Position numbers and translations under genes: made by a program. A stretch of 64,000 nucleotides of DNA from Deltaproteobacteria bacterium (lineage in GTDB: Bacteria > Myxococcota > XYA12-FULL-58-9), in contig JACRCV010000051.1 in NCBI GenBank assembly GCA_016218825.1, positions 1 to 64,000 on the forward strand, in the 5' to 3' direction. The notes under the pieces were generated by a model. That model was not told where the DNA came from. It did not search any database and saw nothing but the letters and a program-made list of their open reading frames with translations. Of this stretch, positions 12,016 through 21,756 are shown piece after piece (position 1 is the stretch's first letter; each line of letters opens with the position of its first letter).

Positions 12016-12597
12016 GTGCTCTCGCGTGGCCTCATGCTCCAGCTCCTGTTCGCCGGCGTCGCCCGCCTGGCGTTGGCCGCGGGCTACAGCGCCGTCGGCG
12101 TGACCGCCGCCAGCCAGGATCAGGCGGCGAGCACGATGACCGAGCTCGTCGACGTCAAGCTCTACGTCAAGGTCGCCGGCCTCGCGGCCGAGCTGCCCAG
12201 GATCTACGAGCCGTACTCCGTCCCTGGCCTGCCGAAGGGCAAGTGGTTCGTGGCGCTGTCGTTCTGCGGCAAGAAGCCCGAGGCCGCCAAGCTCGCGGCG
12301 GCGATCAGAGGGCGCGCGCCCGCCGTCAGCGTCGTCGCGGTGCGCGGCACCTTCGCGAGCCAGTGTCTGCCGCGCCGCGCCCTGGAGCCGTTCACCGACG
12401 AAGAGTCGGGCCTGATCCAGGCGGCGCTGCGCGACGCCAAGCTCGCCAAGCCCAGGGTCGAGTACGCCAAGTTCCTCCAGATCCAGAACCGCCTGCCGGA
12501 GTCCGAGGCGCAGCTGAAGAAGGCCCTGGAGCTCGAGCCCAACAACTTCGAAGCCTCGACCCTCCTCCAAGTCATTCAGGTGATGCGCCAGCCCTGA
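12016..12597 (+). CDS. Exported protein with C-terminal TPR
   Basis: About 193 residues. GTG at 12016 is chosen because it opens a signal-peptide-like stretch (MLSRGLMLQLLFAGVARLAL); TTG 11980 and ATG 12034 are alternatives and none has a clear ribosome-binding site. The middle region (VDVKLYVKVAGLAAELPRIY...WFVALSFCGKK) is not recognised. The C-terminus (EYAKFLQIQNRLPESEAQLKKALELEPNNFEA) is a TPR unit. It ends 17 bp before the second Hsp70 gene in the same direction, so it may be its operon partner. A link between the two products is only suggested by this context. Confidence 0.6.
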   Translation: MLSRGLMLQLLFAGVARLALAAGYSAVGVTAASQDQAASTMTELVDVKLYVKVAGLAAELPRIYEPYSVPGLPKGKWFVALSFCGKKPEAAKLAAAIRGRAPAVSVVAVRGTFASQCLPRRALEPFTDEESGLIQAALRDAKLAKPRVEYAKFLQIQNRLPESEAQLKKALELEPNNFEASTLLQVIQVMRQP

Positions 12598-12614
12598 GCG
12601 GCCACGCCACACCC

Positions 12615-14183
<1,569 letters not shown>

Positions 14184-14194
14184 GCCGCTTCGCC

Positions 14195-14277
14195 TGCATT
14201 TGATTCCCGCGCGGCCGCGGCGGCCGCGCTCCCCACCCCCACTCCCCCGACCCCTCGCCCCCGAGTGGGGCGAGGGG
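14195..14277 (+). repeat. Interspersed double-hairpin repeat, copy 1
   Basis: About 83 bp starting CTGCATTTGATTCCCGCG. It contains a first inverted repeat (GCGCGGCCGC/GCGGCCGCGC), then CCCCACCCCCACTCCCC, then a second near-perfect hairpin (CCCCTCGCCCC/GGGGCGAGGGG). It lies between two convergent genes, where it could double as a bidirectional terminator. Copies at 21792, 24170 and 30847 share the same order of blocks. Confidence 0.75.
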
Positions 14278-14304
14278 CTACGGTCGCCGCGCCCGCAAGG
14301 CGAC

Positions 14305-16479
14305 TCAGCCGAACTCCGCCGCCGCGATCTCCTGCTGCAGCACCCGCGCCGCCTGATGCTCGGGGGCCCGGCGCAAGATACGCTCGACGTGGTGCCGCGC
14401 CTCGGCGTACAGCCGATCGGCGAGGAGCATCCGCGCCGCCTCGAGGTTCGCGAGGATGTTGGCGGGGTCGAGCCGCAGCGCCTCCTCGAGGTAGCCGAAC
14501 GCCGCGCGCCGGCAATCAGCGACGTCCGGGTGCTCGCCGACCAAGAGCGCCTGCGCCACCCCGACCCGATACGCCGCCTCCTCGGGGTGGAGCTCGACCG
14601 CCGCGAGCAGCTTCTGGCGCGCCTGCGGCCCGTCCCCGGCCCGCAACAGCCGCATCCCCTCTTGATAGGTCTGCTCGGCGACGAACAGCGCCTCGCGCTT
14701 GCGTTGCGCCGCGGTCTGCGCCGCGCCGCCGCCGACGTCCGCTGCCGCGCCGCCGCCGCTCGGGGCCGAGCGCAAGCGCTCGAGGTAGGCTTGACGCCGC
14801 TCGGGGCCGAGGAGCGTGTCTCTGGCCTCGGCGAGCATCGCCACCATCTCGTGCGCCCGCCGCACGTCGTCCGCCGGCAGCCCGGCGACGTCGGCATCGG
14901 CGTGCACCGCCGCCACCGCCCGCTGGTAGGCCTGCTCGACCATGACGTTGCTCGCGTCGCGCCCGACGCCGAGCGCCTGGAAGTGGTCGTTGTCCTTGAG
15001 GCGCAGATACTCGTGGGCGATGCGATCGGCGACCCCGACCAACGCCTGGTAGTCGACGAGCCCGGGCGGTCGCGCGGTCTTCGGGGCCGCGGCCAAGACC
15101 GGCGCCGGCTCGCCGGGCCGATCGACCGGCCGGATCATGTCGGTCACCAGCATCGCGTAGAGCGCTTGCGCGATCTCGAGGGTGCGCTCGGAGCGCGACA
15201 GCAGCGCCGCCTCGAAGGTGATCTGGCCGCTGAGCAGCTCAAGGACCTCCGCGGCGCGCAGCTCGGTGCCCACCGCCTCCGCCTGGGTCGCGAACAGCTC
15301 GGTCGCCACCACGTAGCGGCCGCGGAGCTTGGAGAAGTACGACAACAAGGTGTTCAGATCGTAGTGCTCGCGGACCCCGCGCCAGATCGCCCTGACCGGC
15401 GCCACCTCGTTCAAGACCGTCGTGCTAGCAAACGAGGTGTCGTCTTCGAGGCGGTAGGTGCCGTCACGCCAGCCGAAGCAGCTGATGAGCTTGCGCTCGG
15501 TCTGGTGGGCGAGGATCTCGAGGAGCTCGTGCTCCGTCAAGGTGCCGGTCTTGACCAAGGTCACGCCGAGCGGCTGGCCGTAGGTCATCGCCAGCTGCTT
15601 GGCCTTGGCGTACTCCAGATCGGTGATCCGACCGGCCTCGCGCAGCACCGCGCCGAGGCTGTCGGAGAGCTGGTCGGAGTCGACACGCACCGGGATCCCG
15701 GCCCAGACGTAGATCGCGCGCTCGGTGCGCTGCCGGACCAGGTGCAGGATCCCGAAGTAGACCCCGACGAAGAGCTCGTAGATCAGGCGCGGCACCGGGA
15801 TCGAGGTCAGGTCCCCGTAGCGCGGCACCCCCGGCGGCAACAGCCGCGTCTTGTCGGCGGCAGCTGCCGCCGGCTCGACCGTCGGGCTCGCCCCCCCCGC
15901 CGAGAGCGCCCCCGGCCCGGCGGCGGCCGGCATCGGGATCGGCAACGGCAGCGGCAGGGGCACCGGCAAGGACGGCGTCGTGTCCGCAGCGATCGCCGCG
16001 GCCGGGGCCGAGGCGAGCTCGGGGATCGGCGGGGCCTCCGGGGGCGCGGCGCCGAGCGCCGCCGGGGTCGGCACGGCAAAGGCGAGCGCCGCCGGCTCCA
16101 CCGCGGCCGGGGTCTTGAGGCCGAGCCCGGCGACCAGGGCCTCGAGCGCCGCGAGCCTGAGCGGCCGGCACAGCACCCCGTCACAGCCGACGTCGGCGCA
16201 CAGCTCGCGCCGCTGCAGATCGCCGAGCGGCAGGCTGTAGAGCAGCACCAGCCGGCAGTGGAGGTTCAGCGCCAGCACCTGCTGGCAGAGCTGGATCCCG
16301 GTGAGCTGCGTCAGGCGCTCGCCGCAGACCACGAGCTCGGGCGAGCTCTGGACGATCAGATCGAGCGCGTGCTTGCCGTCCTCCGCGGTCGCGACGCTGA
16401 AGCCCTGGCGCGCCAGCGCCGCGGCGACCTGCTCACGGGTCGTACGATCGGGGTCGGCAACGAGGACTCGCGGTGGCAT
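14305..16479 (-). CDS. Degenerate receiver-DUF4388-J-like-TPR fusion protein
   Basis: A 724-residue cytoplasmic multidomain protein. Residues 1-115 form a response-regulator fold, but the phosphoacceptor position reads VVCGERL, with Gly53 in place of Asp. A Pro/Ala linker (120-215) follows. Residues ~220-370 form a PATAN/DUF4388-type domain (LIYELFVGVYFGILHLVR...AGRITDLEYAKAKQL). Residues ~495-570 look like a J domain (DHFQALGV...AYQRAV...LLGPERRQAYLERL), but the HPD motif that activates Hsp70 is replaced by VHADAD. Residues ~600-720 are TPR-like helices. It lies beside a lidless Hsp70. A chaperone-linked signalling adaptor is plausible; a phosphorylation-independent role is inferred from the lost Asp. 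Confidence 0.75.
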   Translation of the reverse strand: MPPRVLVADPDRTTREQVAAALARQGFSVATAEDGKHALDLIVQSSPELVVCGERLTQLTGIQLCQQVLALNLHCRLVLLYSLPLGDLQRRELCADVGCDGVLCRPLRLAALEALVAGLGLKTPAAVEPAALAFAVPTPAALGAAPPEAPPIPELASAPAAAIAADTTPSLPVPLPLPLPIPMPAAAGPGALSAGGASPTVEPAAAAADKTRLLPPGVPRYGDLTSIPVPRLIYELFVGVYFGILHLVRQRTERAIYVWAGIPVRVDSDQLSDSLGAVLREAGRITDLEYAKAKQLAMTYGQPLGVTLVKTGTLTEHELLEILAHQTERKLISCFGWRDGTYRLEDDTSFASTTVLNEVAPVRAIWRGVREHYDLNTLLSYFSKLRGRYVVATELFATQAEAVGTELRAAEVLELLSGQITFEAALLSRSERTLEIAQALYAMLVTDMIRPVDRPGEPAPVLAAAPKTARPPGLVDYQALVGVADRIAHEYLRLKDNDHFQALGVGRDASNVMVEQAYQRAVAAVHADADVAGLPADDVRRAHEMVAMLAEARDTLLGPERRQAYLERLRSAPSGGGAAADVGGGAAQTAAQRKREALFVAEQTYQEGMRLLRAGDGPQARQKLLAAVELHPEEAAYRVGVAQALLVGEHPDVADCRRAAFGYLEEALRLDPANILANLEAARMLLADRLYAEARHHVERILRRAPEHQAARVLQQEIAAAEFG

Positions 16480-16529
16480 CGGGTGGCCTCTCCGACAGTA
16501 GCAAGGCGGCCGGGGAACGGAAAGCCTTT

Positions 16530-16600
16530 GCCGCGCCGGCGCGGCCCGAAGATATTCTTGCCGGGCGCCGGCGTGTCGTTAGAATTCCCGTTCGAGGAGG
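16530..16600 (+). promoter_or_regulatory. Palindrome and candidate sigma-70 promoter
   Basis: The divergent gap holds a perfect 16-bp palindrome, GCCGCGCCGGCGCGGC (16530-16545). Downstream is a possible -35 TTGCCG (16558) and -10 TAGAAT (16580) with a 16-base spacer, then the ribosome-binding site GAGGAGG (16594-16600) for the lipoprotein gene at 16606. In GC-rich DNA such palindromes arise readily, so confidence is modest. Confidence 0.35.
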
Positions 16601-16605
16601 GTCTG

Positions 16606-17439
16606 ATGATCAGAAATCGAACGCTCGGGGTCGCGGTGCTCACCTGCTACGGCCTGACCATCGTCGCCGGGTGCGGCAAGGAGGCGCCGGCGTTGCCGCC
16701 CAACGACAGCATGGACTTCACCAACTTCGAGAAGGGGAAGCCGAACGGCGCCCTGGCGGCTGCGGACCAGGCGGTGTCGACCGCCAACGTCGAGCTGGCC
16801 GCGGCCTCGGTGGGGTTCGTGGCGCTGGCCGTCAACCTCTACCTGGCGATGCCGCGCTTGATCTTCTGGGGCGTCGTCAGCGAGAAGCCGACGAAGGACG
16901 GCGACACCTGGAGGTGGCAGCACGCCTTCCCGCTGATGGGGGTCGACGCCACGCTCTCCGGCACCCGCGGCGCCAGCCTCGAGCTGCAGATGCGGGTCAC
17001 CGGCTCGCGCGACATGAGCTACGTCCAGGACTTCCTGTGGTACACCGGCAGCCACCAGGCGAACAACGGCCGCTGGGAGCTCTACGACCCGGGCACCCCG
17101 ACCGAGCCGGGTCCGGCCGAGCCGGTCCTCGGCATCGACTGGGCGAAGGACAGCGACACCCAGAAGAGCCTGGTGTTCACCAACATCCGCCCGCAGTCGC
17201 TGAAGAACGGCGACACCCTGACCTTCGAGCGTGACGGCACCATCGCCAGCATGTCGATCCACGACGCGCTCAGCGGTCAGAACGACGACGGCGCGGCCAC
17301 CGACTTCACGGTCGCCTGGAACCTCGACAACGGCGCCGGCCGCTTGACCCGCATCACCGGCGAGGACCTGTGCTGGGACACGATGACCGCCGGCCAGGCG
17401 GACATCCCCTGCCCCGCGGGCGGCTGGCCGCTCCCGTAG
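16606..17439 (+). CDS. Lipoprotein, function unknown
   Basis: A 277-residue predicted lipoprotein. ATG 16606 is well supported: GAGGAGG ends five bases upstream, and the product begins with a signal peptide ending in the lipobox IVAGC. The mature chain starts GKEAPALPPNDSMDF and contains one hydrophobic stretch (VGFVALAVNLYLAMPRLIFW), followed by a domain rich in beta pattern and Trp (WRWQHAFPLMGVDATLSG...LQMRVTGSRDM). No known family was recognised. It converges on the porin-like gene ending at 17442, with only 2 bp between the ends. Confidence 0.78.
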   Translation: MIRNRTLGVAVLTCYGLTIVAGCGKEAPALPPNDSMDFTNFEKGKPNGALAAADQAVSTANVELAAASVGFVALAVNLYLAMPRLIFWGVVSEKPTKDGDTWRWQHAFPLMGVDATLSGTRGASLELQMRVTGSRDMSYVQDFLWYTGSHQANNGRWELYDPGTPTEPGPAEPVLGIDWAKDSDTQKSLVFTNIRPQSLKNGDTLTFERDGTIASMSIHDALSGQNDDGAATDFTVAWNLDNGAGRLTRITGEDLCWDTMTAGQADIPCPAGGWPLP

Positions 17440-17441
17440 CG

Positions 17442-18908
17442 CTAGAACCGACCGATCAGCTCCAGCATCATCTCCTGGGTGATGTACCAGGTGAAGATGT
17501 TGTCGCTCTTGTTGCGCTGCACGCTGACCTTGTCGACGTCGCCGCGCTCGAAGTCGGCGCGGTACTCGGCGCCGACCTCGATCCCCGGCGTCAGCGCGTA
17601 GCGCAGGGTCGCGCTCACGCCGACGAGCGTCGTCAGGTACGGCAGGCTCCCCTCACGCGGCAAGTCGAGGAGCAGGTCCGGGTCGTGCAGGTACTCGAGG
17701 CGCAGGTCGGCGCTGCTGCCGGCGAGCAGGCCGGACGCGGCGTCGGCCCGATACGACGCCGCCAGCGTGCCGCCGTACCACACCGCGGCGCTGTCGCCGT
17801 CTTTGATCCCCTCGGCGCTGTAGCCCTGGTTCTGCTCCTGGCCGTAGACCGCCTCGAGCGCCAGGTCAAACTCGTCGGCCACCCCGATCTTGCCGCTGTA
17901 GTCCAACACCCAGCGCAGGTCGTTCACGAACGGCCGCTCGGCGCCGATGACACAGCTCAGGTTGCCGCTGTAGAGCCAATGCCCGTGGGCGAGCTCGCCG
18001 AAGCGATGCGCGACCCCACCGCCCGCGGCCTTCGAGCGGTTCTGCGCCTCGACCGTGGTGTTCCAACCGTTCGCGACCAGGGCGTAGATCTCGAGCATCG
18101 CGAGCGGCTCGTAGCCGAGGTAGACGCCGGTGAGGCTGTCCGGCAGCGCCAGCACCGTCAGGCTCGAGCGCGACAGGCTGACGCGGTCCACCGGGTCCAA
18201 CGGCTCGTTCATGTGGGGTCGGTTCATCTTGCCGGCGCGCAGCGTCAGCGCGAAGGGGCGCCACTCGACCAGCGCCTGCTCCACCAACGCGTCCATCAGA
18301 TCGCGGTCGAGCGGCGGTGAGACCACGGAGATCGGCCTCGACTCCGGCGAGGTCAGGACGTTCAAGTCGAGGCGCGCTCCGCCGGCATCCTTCCACCCGG
18401 CCCCGAGGTCGACCTCCACCTGCCGCGGCAAGAACGTGGTGTCGTAGTTCTCGAAGTTCTTGCTGTCGAAGACCGTCACGTTCAGACCGACGTCGGCGAA
18501 GCCCGCGAGCCAGAAGCGCAGCCCGGCGGCGGCCGGTGCGCTTGCCGCCGGCGGTGTCGGGTCCGCCAATATCGGCGCCGCAGGATTGGTCCCCTCCGGC
18601 AACAGCCCGGGCGGCAGCGCCGCGCCCGCGCCCCCGGTGATCACCGCAGCCGAGCTGCCCCCCACCAAAGCGGCATCGGCACCCGGGTGTTGTGCGGCAT
18701 CGGCGGCGGTCGGCGTCGCGGCGGCGTCGCGGTGCAACGCGTCCGGGCCGAAGGGCGTCAGCACCGGTCCTTGAGCCGTACCCCCGGGCTGCAGCCCGAG
18801 GTCGGTGCTGGGGGCGTCGGCCCGACCGTCCGCGGGCGGACTCTCCTGGGCAACGGCCGAGGTGGTGACGCTGGTGAACGCGATCATGCAGAAGACGCGC
18901 GCGAGCAT
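17442..18908 (-). CDS. Outer-membrane beta-barrel porin-like protein
   Basis: A 488-residue outer-membrane protein. ATG 18908 is chosen because GGAGG lies four bases upstream and a signal peptide follows (MLARVFCMIAFTSVTTSAVA). After a Pro/Ala-rich spacer, the region from about residue 150 has alternating beta strands with aromatic girdles, an early LDLNVLTSPESRP segment, RAGKMNRPHMNEPLDP and a C-terminal Phe (ELIGRF) as in barrel proteins. The pattern suits the bbp2/OmpL-like porin group, recognised by eye. Divergent from the TonB-C-like gene, which may share its control region. Cargo unknown. Confidence 0.75.
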   Translation of the reverse strand: MLARVFCMIAFTSVTTSAVAQESPPADGRADAPSTDLGLQPGGTAQGPVLTPFGPDALHRDAAATPTAADAAQHPGADAALVGGSSAAVITGGAGAALPPGLLPEGTNPAAPILADPTPPAASAPAAAGLRFWLAGFADVGLNVTVFDSKNFENYDTTFLPRQVEVDLGAGWKDAGGARLDLNVLTSPESRPISVVSPPLDRDLMDALVEQALVEWRPFALTLRAGKMNRPHMNEPLDPVDRVSLSRSSLTVLALPDSLTGVYLGYEPLAMLEIYALVANGWNTTVEAQNRSKAAGGGVAHRFGELAHGHWLYSGNLSCVIGAERPFVNDLRWVLDYSGKIGVADEFDLALEAVYGQEQNQGYSAEGIKDGDSAAVWYGGTLAASYRADAASGLLAGSSADLRLEYLHDPDLLLDLPREGSLPYLTTLVGVSATLRYALTPGIEVGAEYRADFERGDVDKVSVQRNKSDNIFTWYITQEMMLELIGRF

Positions 18909-19020
18909 GAGGCCTCCAGTGACGGCGGCATTACTCCATCGGTCCGAGCGAGGCAAGCGCGGCCGGGCGCCGGCGCCCCTAGGCAACGGCGGCCTTCTTG
19001 AGCATAGTGGCGCAGTCGCC

Positions 19021-19404
19021 ATGCGCTGTGCCTCAGCTCTCGCCGCGCTGTCGTTGTCGCTCGTGCCGCTTGGCGCCGGCGCCGCGATCGAAGCGCAGAA
19101 CGTGCCGCCGGAGCCGGCGAGCGAGCCGCCGCGCGCGCCGGTGCTCACCAGGGCGCCGGAGCTGCTGCTCTTCGTCGCCGCCGCCTACCCCGAGGACCTG
19201 CTCGTCCTCGGCCGCGGTGGCGAGGTGACGCTCGGCCTCGACATCGACGCCCAGGGCGCGGTCACCGCGGTCGACGTCGTCGCGAGCACCGACGCCGCGT
19301 TCACCGCCCCGGCGGTCGCCGCCGGGGGCCAGTTCCAGTGTTCGCCGGCCGAGGTGGACGGCGTCCCCACCGCCATCCGCATCGAGTACCGCTACGTCTT
19401 CTAG
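19021..19404 (+). CDS. TonB-C-like N-terminal piece of a split receptor
   Basis: 127 residues: a signal peptide (MRCASALAALSLSLVPLGAGA) and then a TonB C-terminal-like domain (LLLFVAAAYPEDLLVLGRGGEVTLGLDID...AVDVVASTDAAF...IEYRYVF). The stop is TAG at 19402-19404. The receptor frame continues in the same phase with only one codon between the TAG and the next possible start. In Myxococcota this TonB-like module is commonly fused to the N-terminus of TonB-dependent receptors. The piece therefore looks like the first part of one 19021-21756 gene interrupted by a nonsense codon, a sequencing error or a readthrough site. Confidence 0.75.
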   Translation: MRCASALAALSLSLVPLGAGAAIEAQNVPPEPASEPPRAPVLTRAPELLLFVAAAYPEDLLVLGRGGEVTLGLDIDAQGAVTAVDVVASTDAAFTAPAVAAGGQFQCSPAEVDGVPTAIRIEYRYVF

Positions 19405-19407
19405 CCG

Positions 19408-21756
19408 GTGGTGCACGAGCCCGACGCCAGCGCCGGCGAACCGCCGGCGAGCGCCGCGGCGCTGTTGCCGGTCAACTTCAAGGGCCGGGTGCGTGAGGCC
19501 GGCAACCGCAAGCCGGTGGTCTCCGCGGTGATCCAGCTGAGCGGCCGCCCGGTCGCCGAGACCAACGGTGACGGCGAGTTCGAGGTCCGCGGTGCGCCGC
19601 CGGGCGCCTTCGTGGTCCGGATCAGCGCCGCGAGCTACGATCCCTACGAGGTCGAGGAGACCCTGCGACCCGGCGAGGCTCTCGAGGTCAACTACTACCT
19701 GGTGCGCCGTGCCCAGAGCCCGTTCGAGACCGTGGTCCGCAGCCGCGCCGAGCGCCAGGAGGTGGCGAAGGTCGAGCTGCAGCGCCAGGAGGTCAGCAAG
19801 ATCCCGGGCACCTTCGGCGATCCGGTGCGGGTGATCGAGAACCTCCCGGGGATGGGGCGCACGCCCGGCGGCTTGGGCGGCGCGCTCTTGGTCCGCGGCG
19901 ACCGGCCGTCGGCGACCGCGGTCTACATGGACGGGGTCGCGATCCCGCAGCTGTACCACTTCGCCGGCCTGACCTCGGTGGTGAACGCCGAGTTCCTGGA
20001 GAAGATCGACTTCTACCCCGGCGGCTTCGGCGCCCGCTACGGCAGCGCCACCGCCGGCGTCGTCGACGTGACGACCCGCGACGTCCGCTGCGATCTGTGG
20101 CGCGCCGCGGCGAAGGCCGACCTGGTCGACGCCGCGGCTTACACCTGCACCCCGGCCGCCGAATGGCACGTCGCCGCCGCCGGCCGGCGGTCCTACATCG
20201 ACGCGCTGTTGCCGCTGGTCATCGAGCGCGTCGTCAAGAACGACGAGGGTCAGGGGAGCGCGACCTTGTCGCCGCGCTACTGGGACTATCAGGCCAAGGC
20301 GAGTCGGGTCGTCGGCGTGCACGCGATCGACATCTTCGCGTTCGGCTCCGACGATCGGCTGCGCCTGATCCTCGCCGGCTCCGCCGAGAACATCAACGCC
20401 AACTTCGGCGGCCACTTGATGTTCCACCGGCTCGTCGCCCGGGATCGCTTCCGCATCAACGACAAGCTGACGCTGACCTCGACCGTCGCTCCGGGCTACA
20501 CCGCCAACTCCGCGGCCTACACCGCGGAGGAGATCAGCTTCGCCGCCGGCGTGCAGCTGAACGTCTGGAGCGCCGACTGGCGCGAGGACCTGAGCTACGA
20601 GCTCGACGACGGGCTGACGATCAACGCCGGCCTCGATCACCGCCTCGGCACCGCGATCTTCCGCATGGACAATCCGGCGCCGACCGAGCTGCGCTACTTC
20701 CCGACGCGCACCTTCGACTACACCCGCATCCAGAAGTACCGCGCCGACATGAGCGCCTTCAACCAGGGGTACTGGGTCGAGGTCGTCGCCGAGCCGGTCC
20801 CGGGCGTGAAGCTCGTCCCCGGGCTGCGCTTGGATCGCTGGGACTTCTTCCACACCCAGGACTGGTCGCTGTTGCCGCGCGCCACCGCCCGCGTCGAGGT
20901 CGTCGCCGGCACCACCCTGAAGGCCGCCTACGGCCTCTATGAAAAGCTGCCCGAGCCCGGCTTCTTGCTCGACACCATCGGCAACCCCGGGCTCGACCCC
21001 GAGCGCGCCCACCACTTCGTGCTCGGCGTCGAAGAGACCATCACCCCGGTCGTGAGCCTCGACGTCCAGGGCTTCTACAACCTCCGCTCCCACATCCCGA
21101 CGCCGTCCGCGAAGGTCACCTACGAAGACGGCCGCGCGATCTTCGAGGTCTGGTCGAGCACCGGCGCCGGCCGGGCCTACGGCCTCGAGGTGCTGTTGCG
21201 CCACCTGGCGACCGCGGACGGCGCGTTCTACGGCTGGCTGTCGTACACCCTGAGCCGCTCGCTCCAGGAGGACAACAACGTCGACACCACGCAGGCGATC
21301 CAGGGCGGCGGCGGCGGCGGCCGCCCTGCGGCCGACAGCCCGGCGACGGAGCACCTGTCGCCCTTCGACCAGACCCACATCCTGACCGTCGTCGCCCAGT
21401 GGGTGCTGCCCTGCGGCTTCGAGGCCGGCTTTCGTTTCCGGTTGGTGTCGGGCAATCCCTACACGCCCCTCGACCGCGGCGCGGTGCGCTACGACGCCGA
21501 CAGCGACAGCTACGCCTTGGATCTCTCCGGGGTCGAGCGCAACTCGGCGCGGATGCCGACCTTCAACCAGCTCGACGTTCGTATCGATCGCACCTGGGTC
21601 TTCGATCTCTTCAAGCTCACCTGCTACCTCGAGCTCATCAACGCCTACTACGCGAAGAACGTCGAGCAATACAGCTACGACTTCCGCTTCCGCGAGAAGA
21701 CCCCGATCACCCTCCTGCCGATCCTGCCGGTGTTGGGCGTCAAAGGTGAGTTCTGA
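19408..21756 (+). CDS. TonB-dependent outer-membrane receptor
   Basis: 782 residues from GTG 19408. After a short linker comes a carboxypeptidase-regulatory-like domain (GRVREAGNRKPVVSAVIQL...GEFEVRGAPPGAFVVRI, residues ~24-95). A plug domain follows (IPGTFGDPVRVIENLPGMGR...LLVRGDRPSATAVYMDG), then a 22-strand-type barrel ending LPVLGVKGEF with a terminal Phe. It should sit in the outer membrane and import a siderophore, vitamin or other large solute using TonB/ExbBD energy. It has no signal peptide of its own. The signal lies in the preceding in-frame TonB-C-like piece, so without readthrough or repair the product could not be exported. Overlaps the next gene by TGATG. Confidence 0.88.
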   Translation: MVHEPDASAGEPPASAAALLPVNFKGRVREAGNRKPVVSAVIQLSGRPVAETNGDGEFEVRGAPPGAFVVRISAASYDPYEVEETLRPGEALEVNYYLVRRAQSPFETVVRSRAERQEVAKVELQRQEVSKIPGTFGDPVRVIENLPGMGRTPGGLGGALLVRGDRPSATAVYMDGVAIPQLYHFAGLTSVVNAEFLEKIDFYPGGFGARYGSATAGVVDVTTRDVRCDLWRAAAKADLVDAAAYTCTPAAEWHVAAAGRRSYIDALLPLVIERVVKNDEGQGSATLSPRYWDYQAKASRVVGVHAIDIFAFGSDDRLRLILAGSAENINANFGGHLMFHRLVARDRFRINDKLTLTSTVAPGYTANSAAYTAEEISFAAGVQLNVWSADWREDLSYELDDGLTINAGLDHRLGTAIFRMDNPAPTELRYFPTRTFDYTRIQKYRADMSAFNQGYWVEVVAEPVPGVKLVPGLRLDRWDFFHTQDWSLLPRATARVEVVAGTTLKAAYGLYEKLPEPGFLLDTIGNPGLDPERAHHFVLGVEETITPVVSLDVQGFYNLRSHIPTPSAKVTYEDGRAIFEVWSSTGAGRAYGLEVLLRHLATADGAFYGWLSYTLSRSLQEDNNVDTTQAIQGGGGGGRPAADSPATEHLSPFDQTHILTVVAQWVLPCGFEAGFRFRLVSGNPYTPLDRGAVRYDADSDSYALDLSGVERNSARMPTFNQLDVRIDRTWVFDLFKLTCYLELINAYYAKNVEQYSYDFRFREKTPITLLPILPVLGVKGEF

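Noticed and set aside
14195-14277. Repeat copy considered as a transposon end or insertion sequence.
   Set aside because: No transposase or long terminal repeats are nearby; a small REP/MITE-like element fits better.
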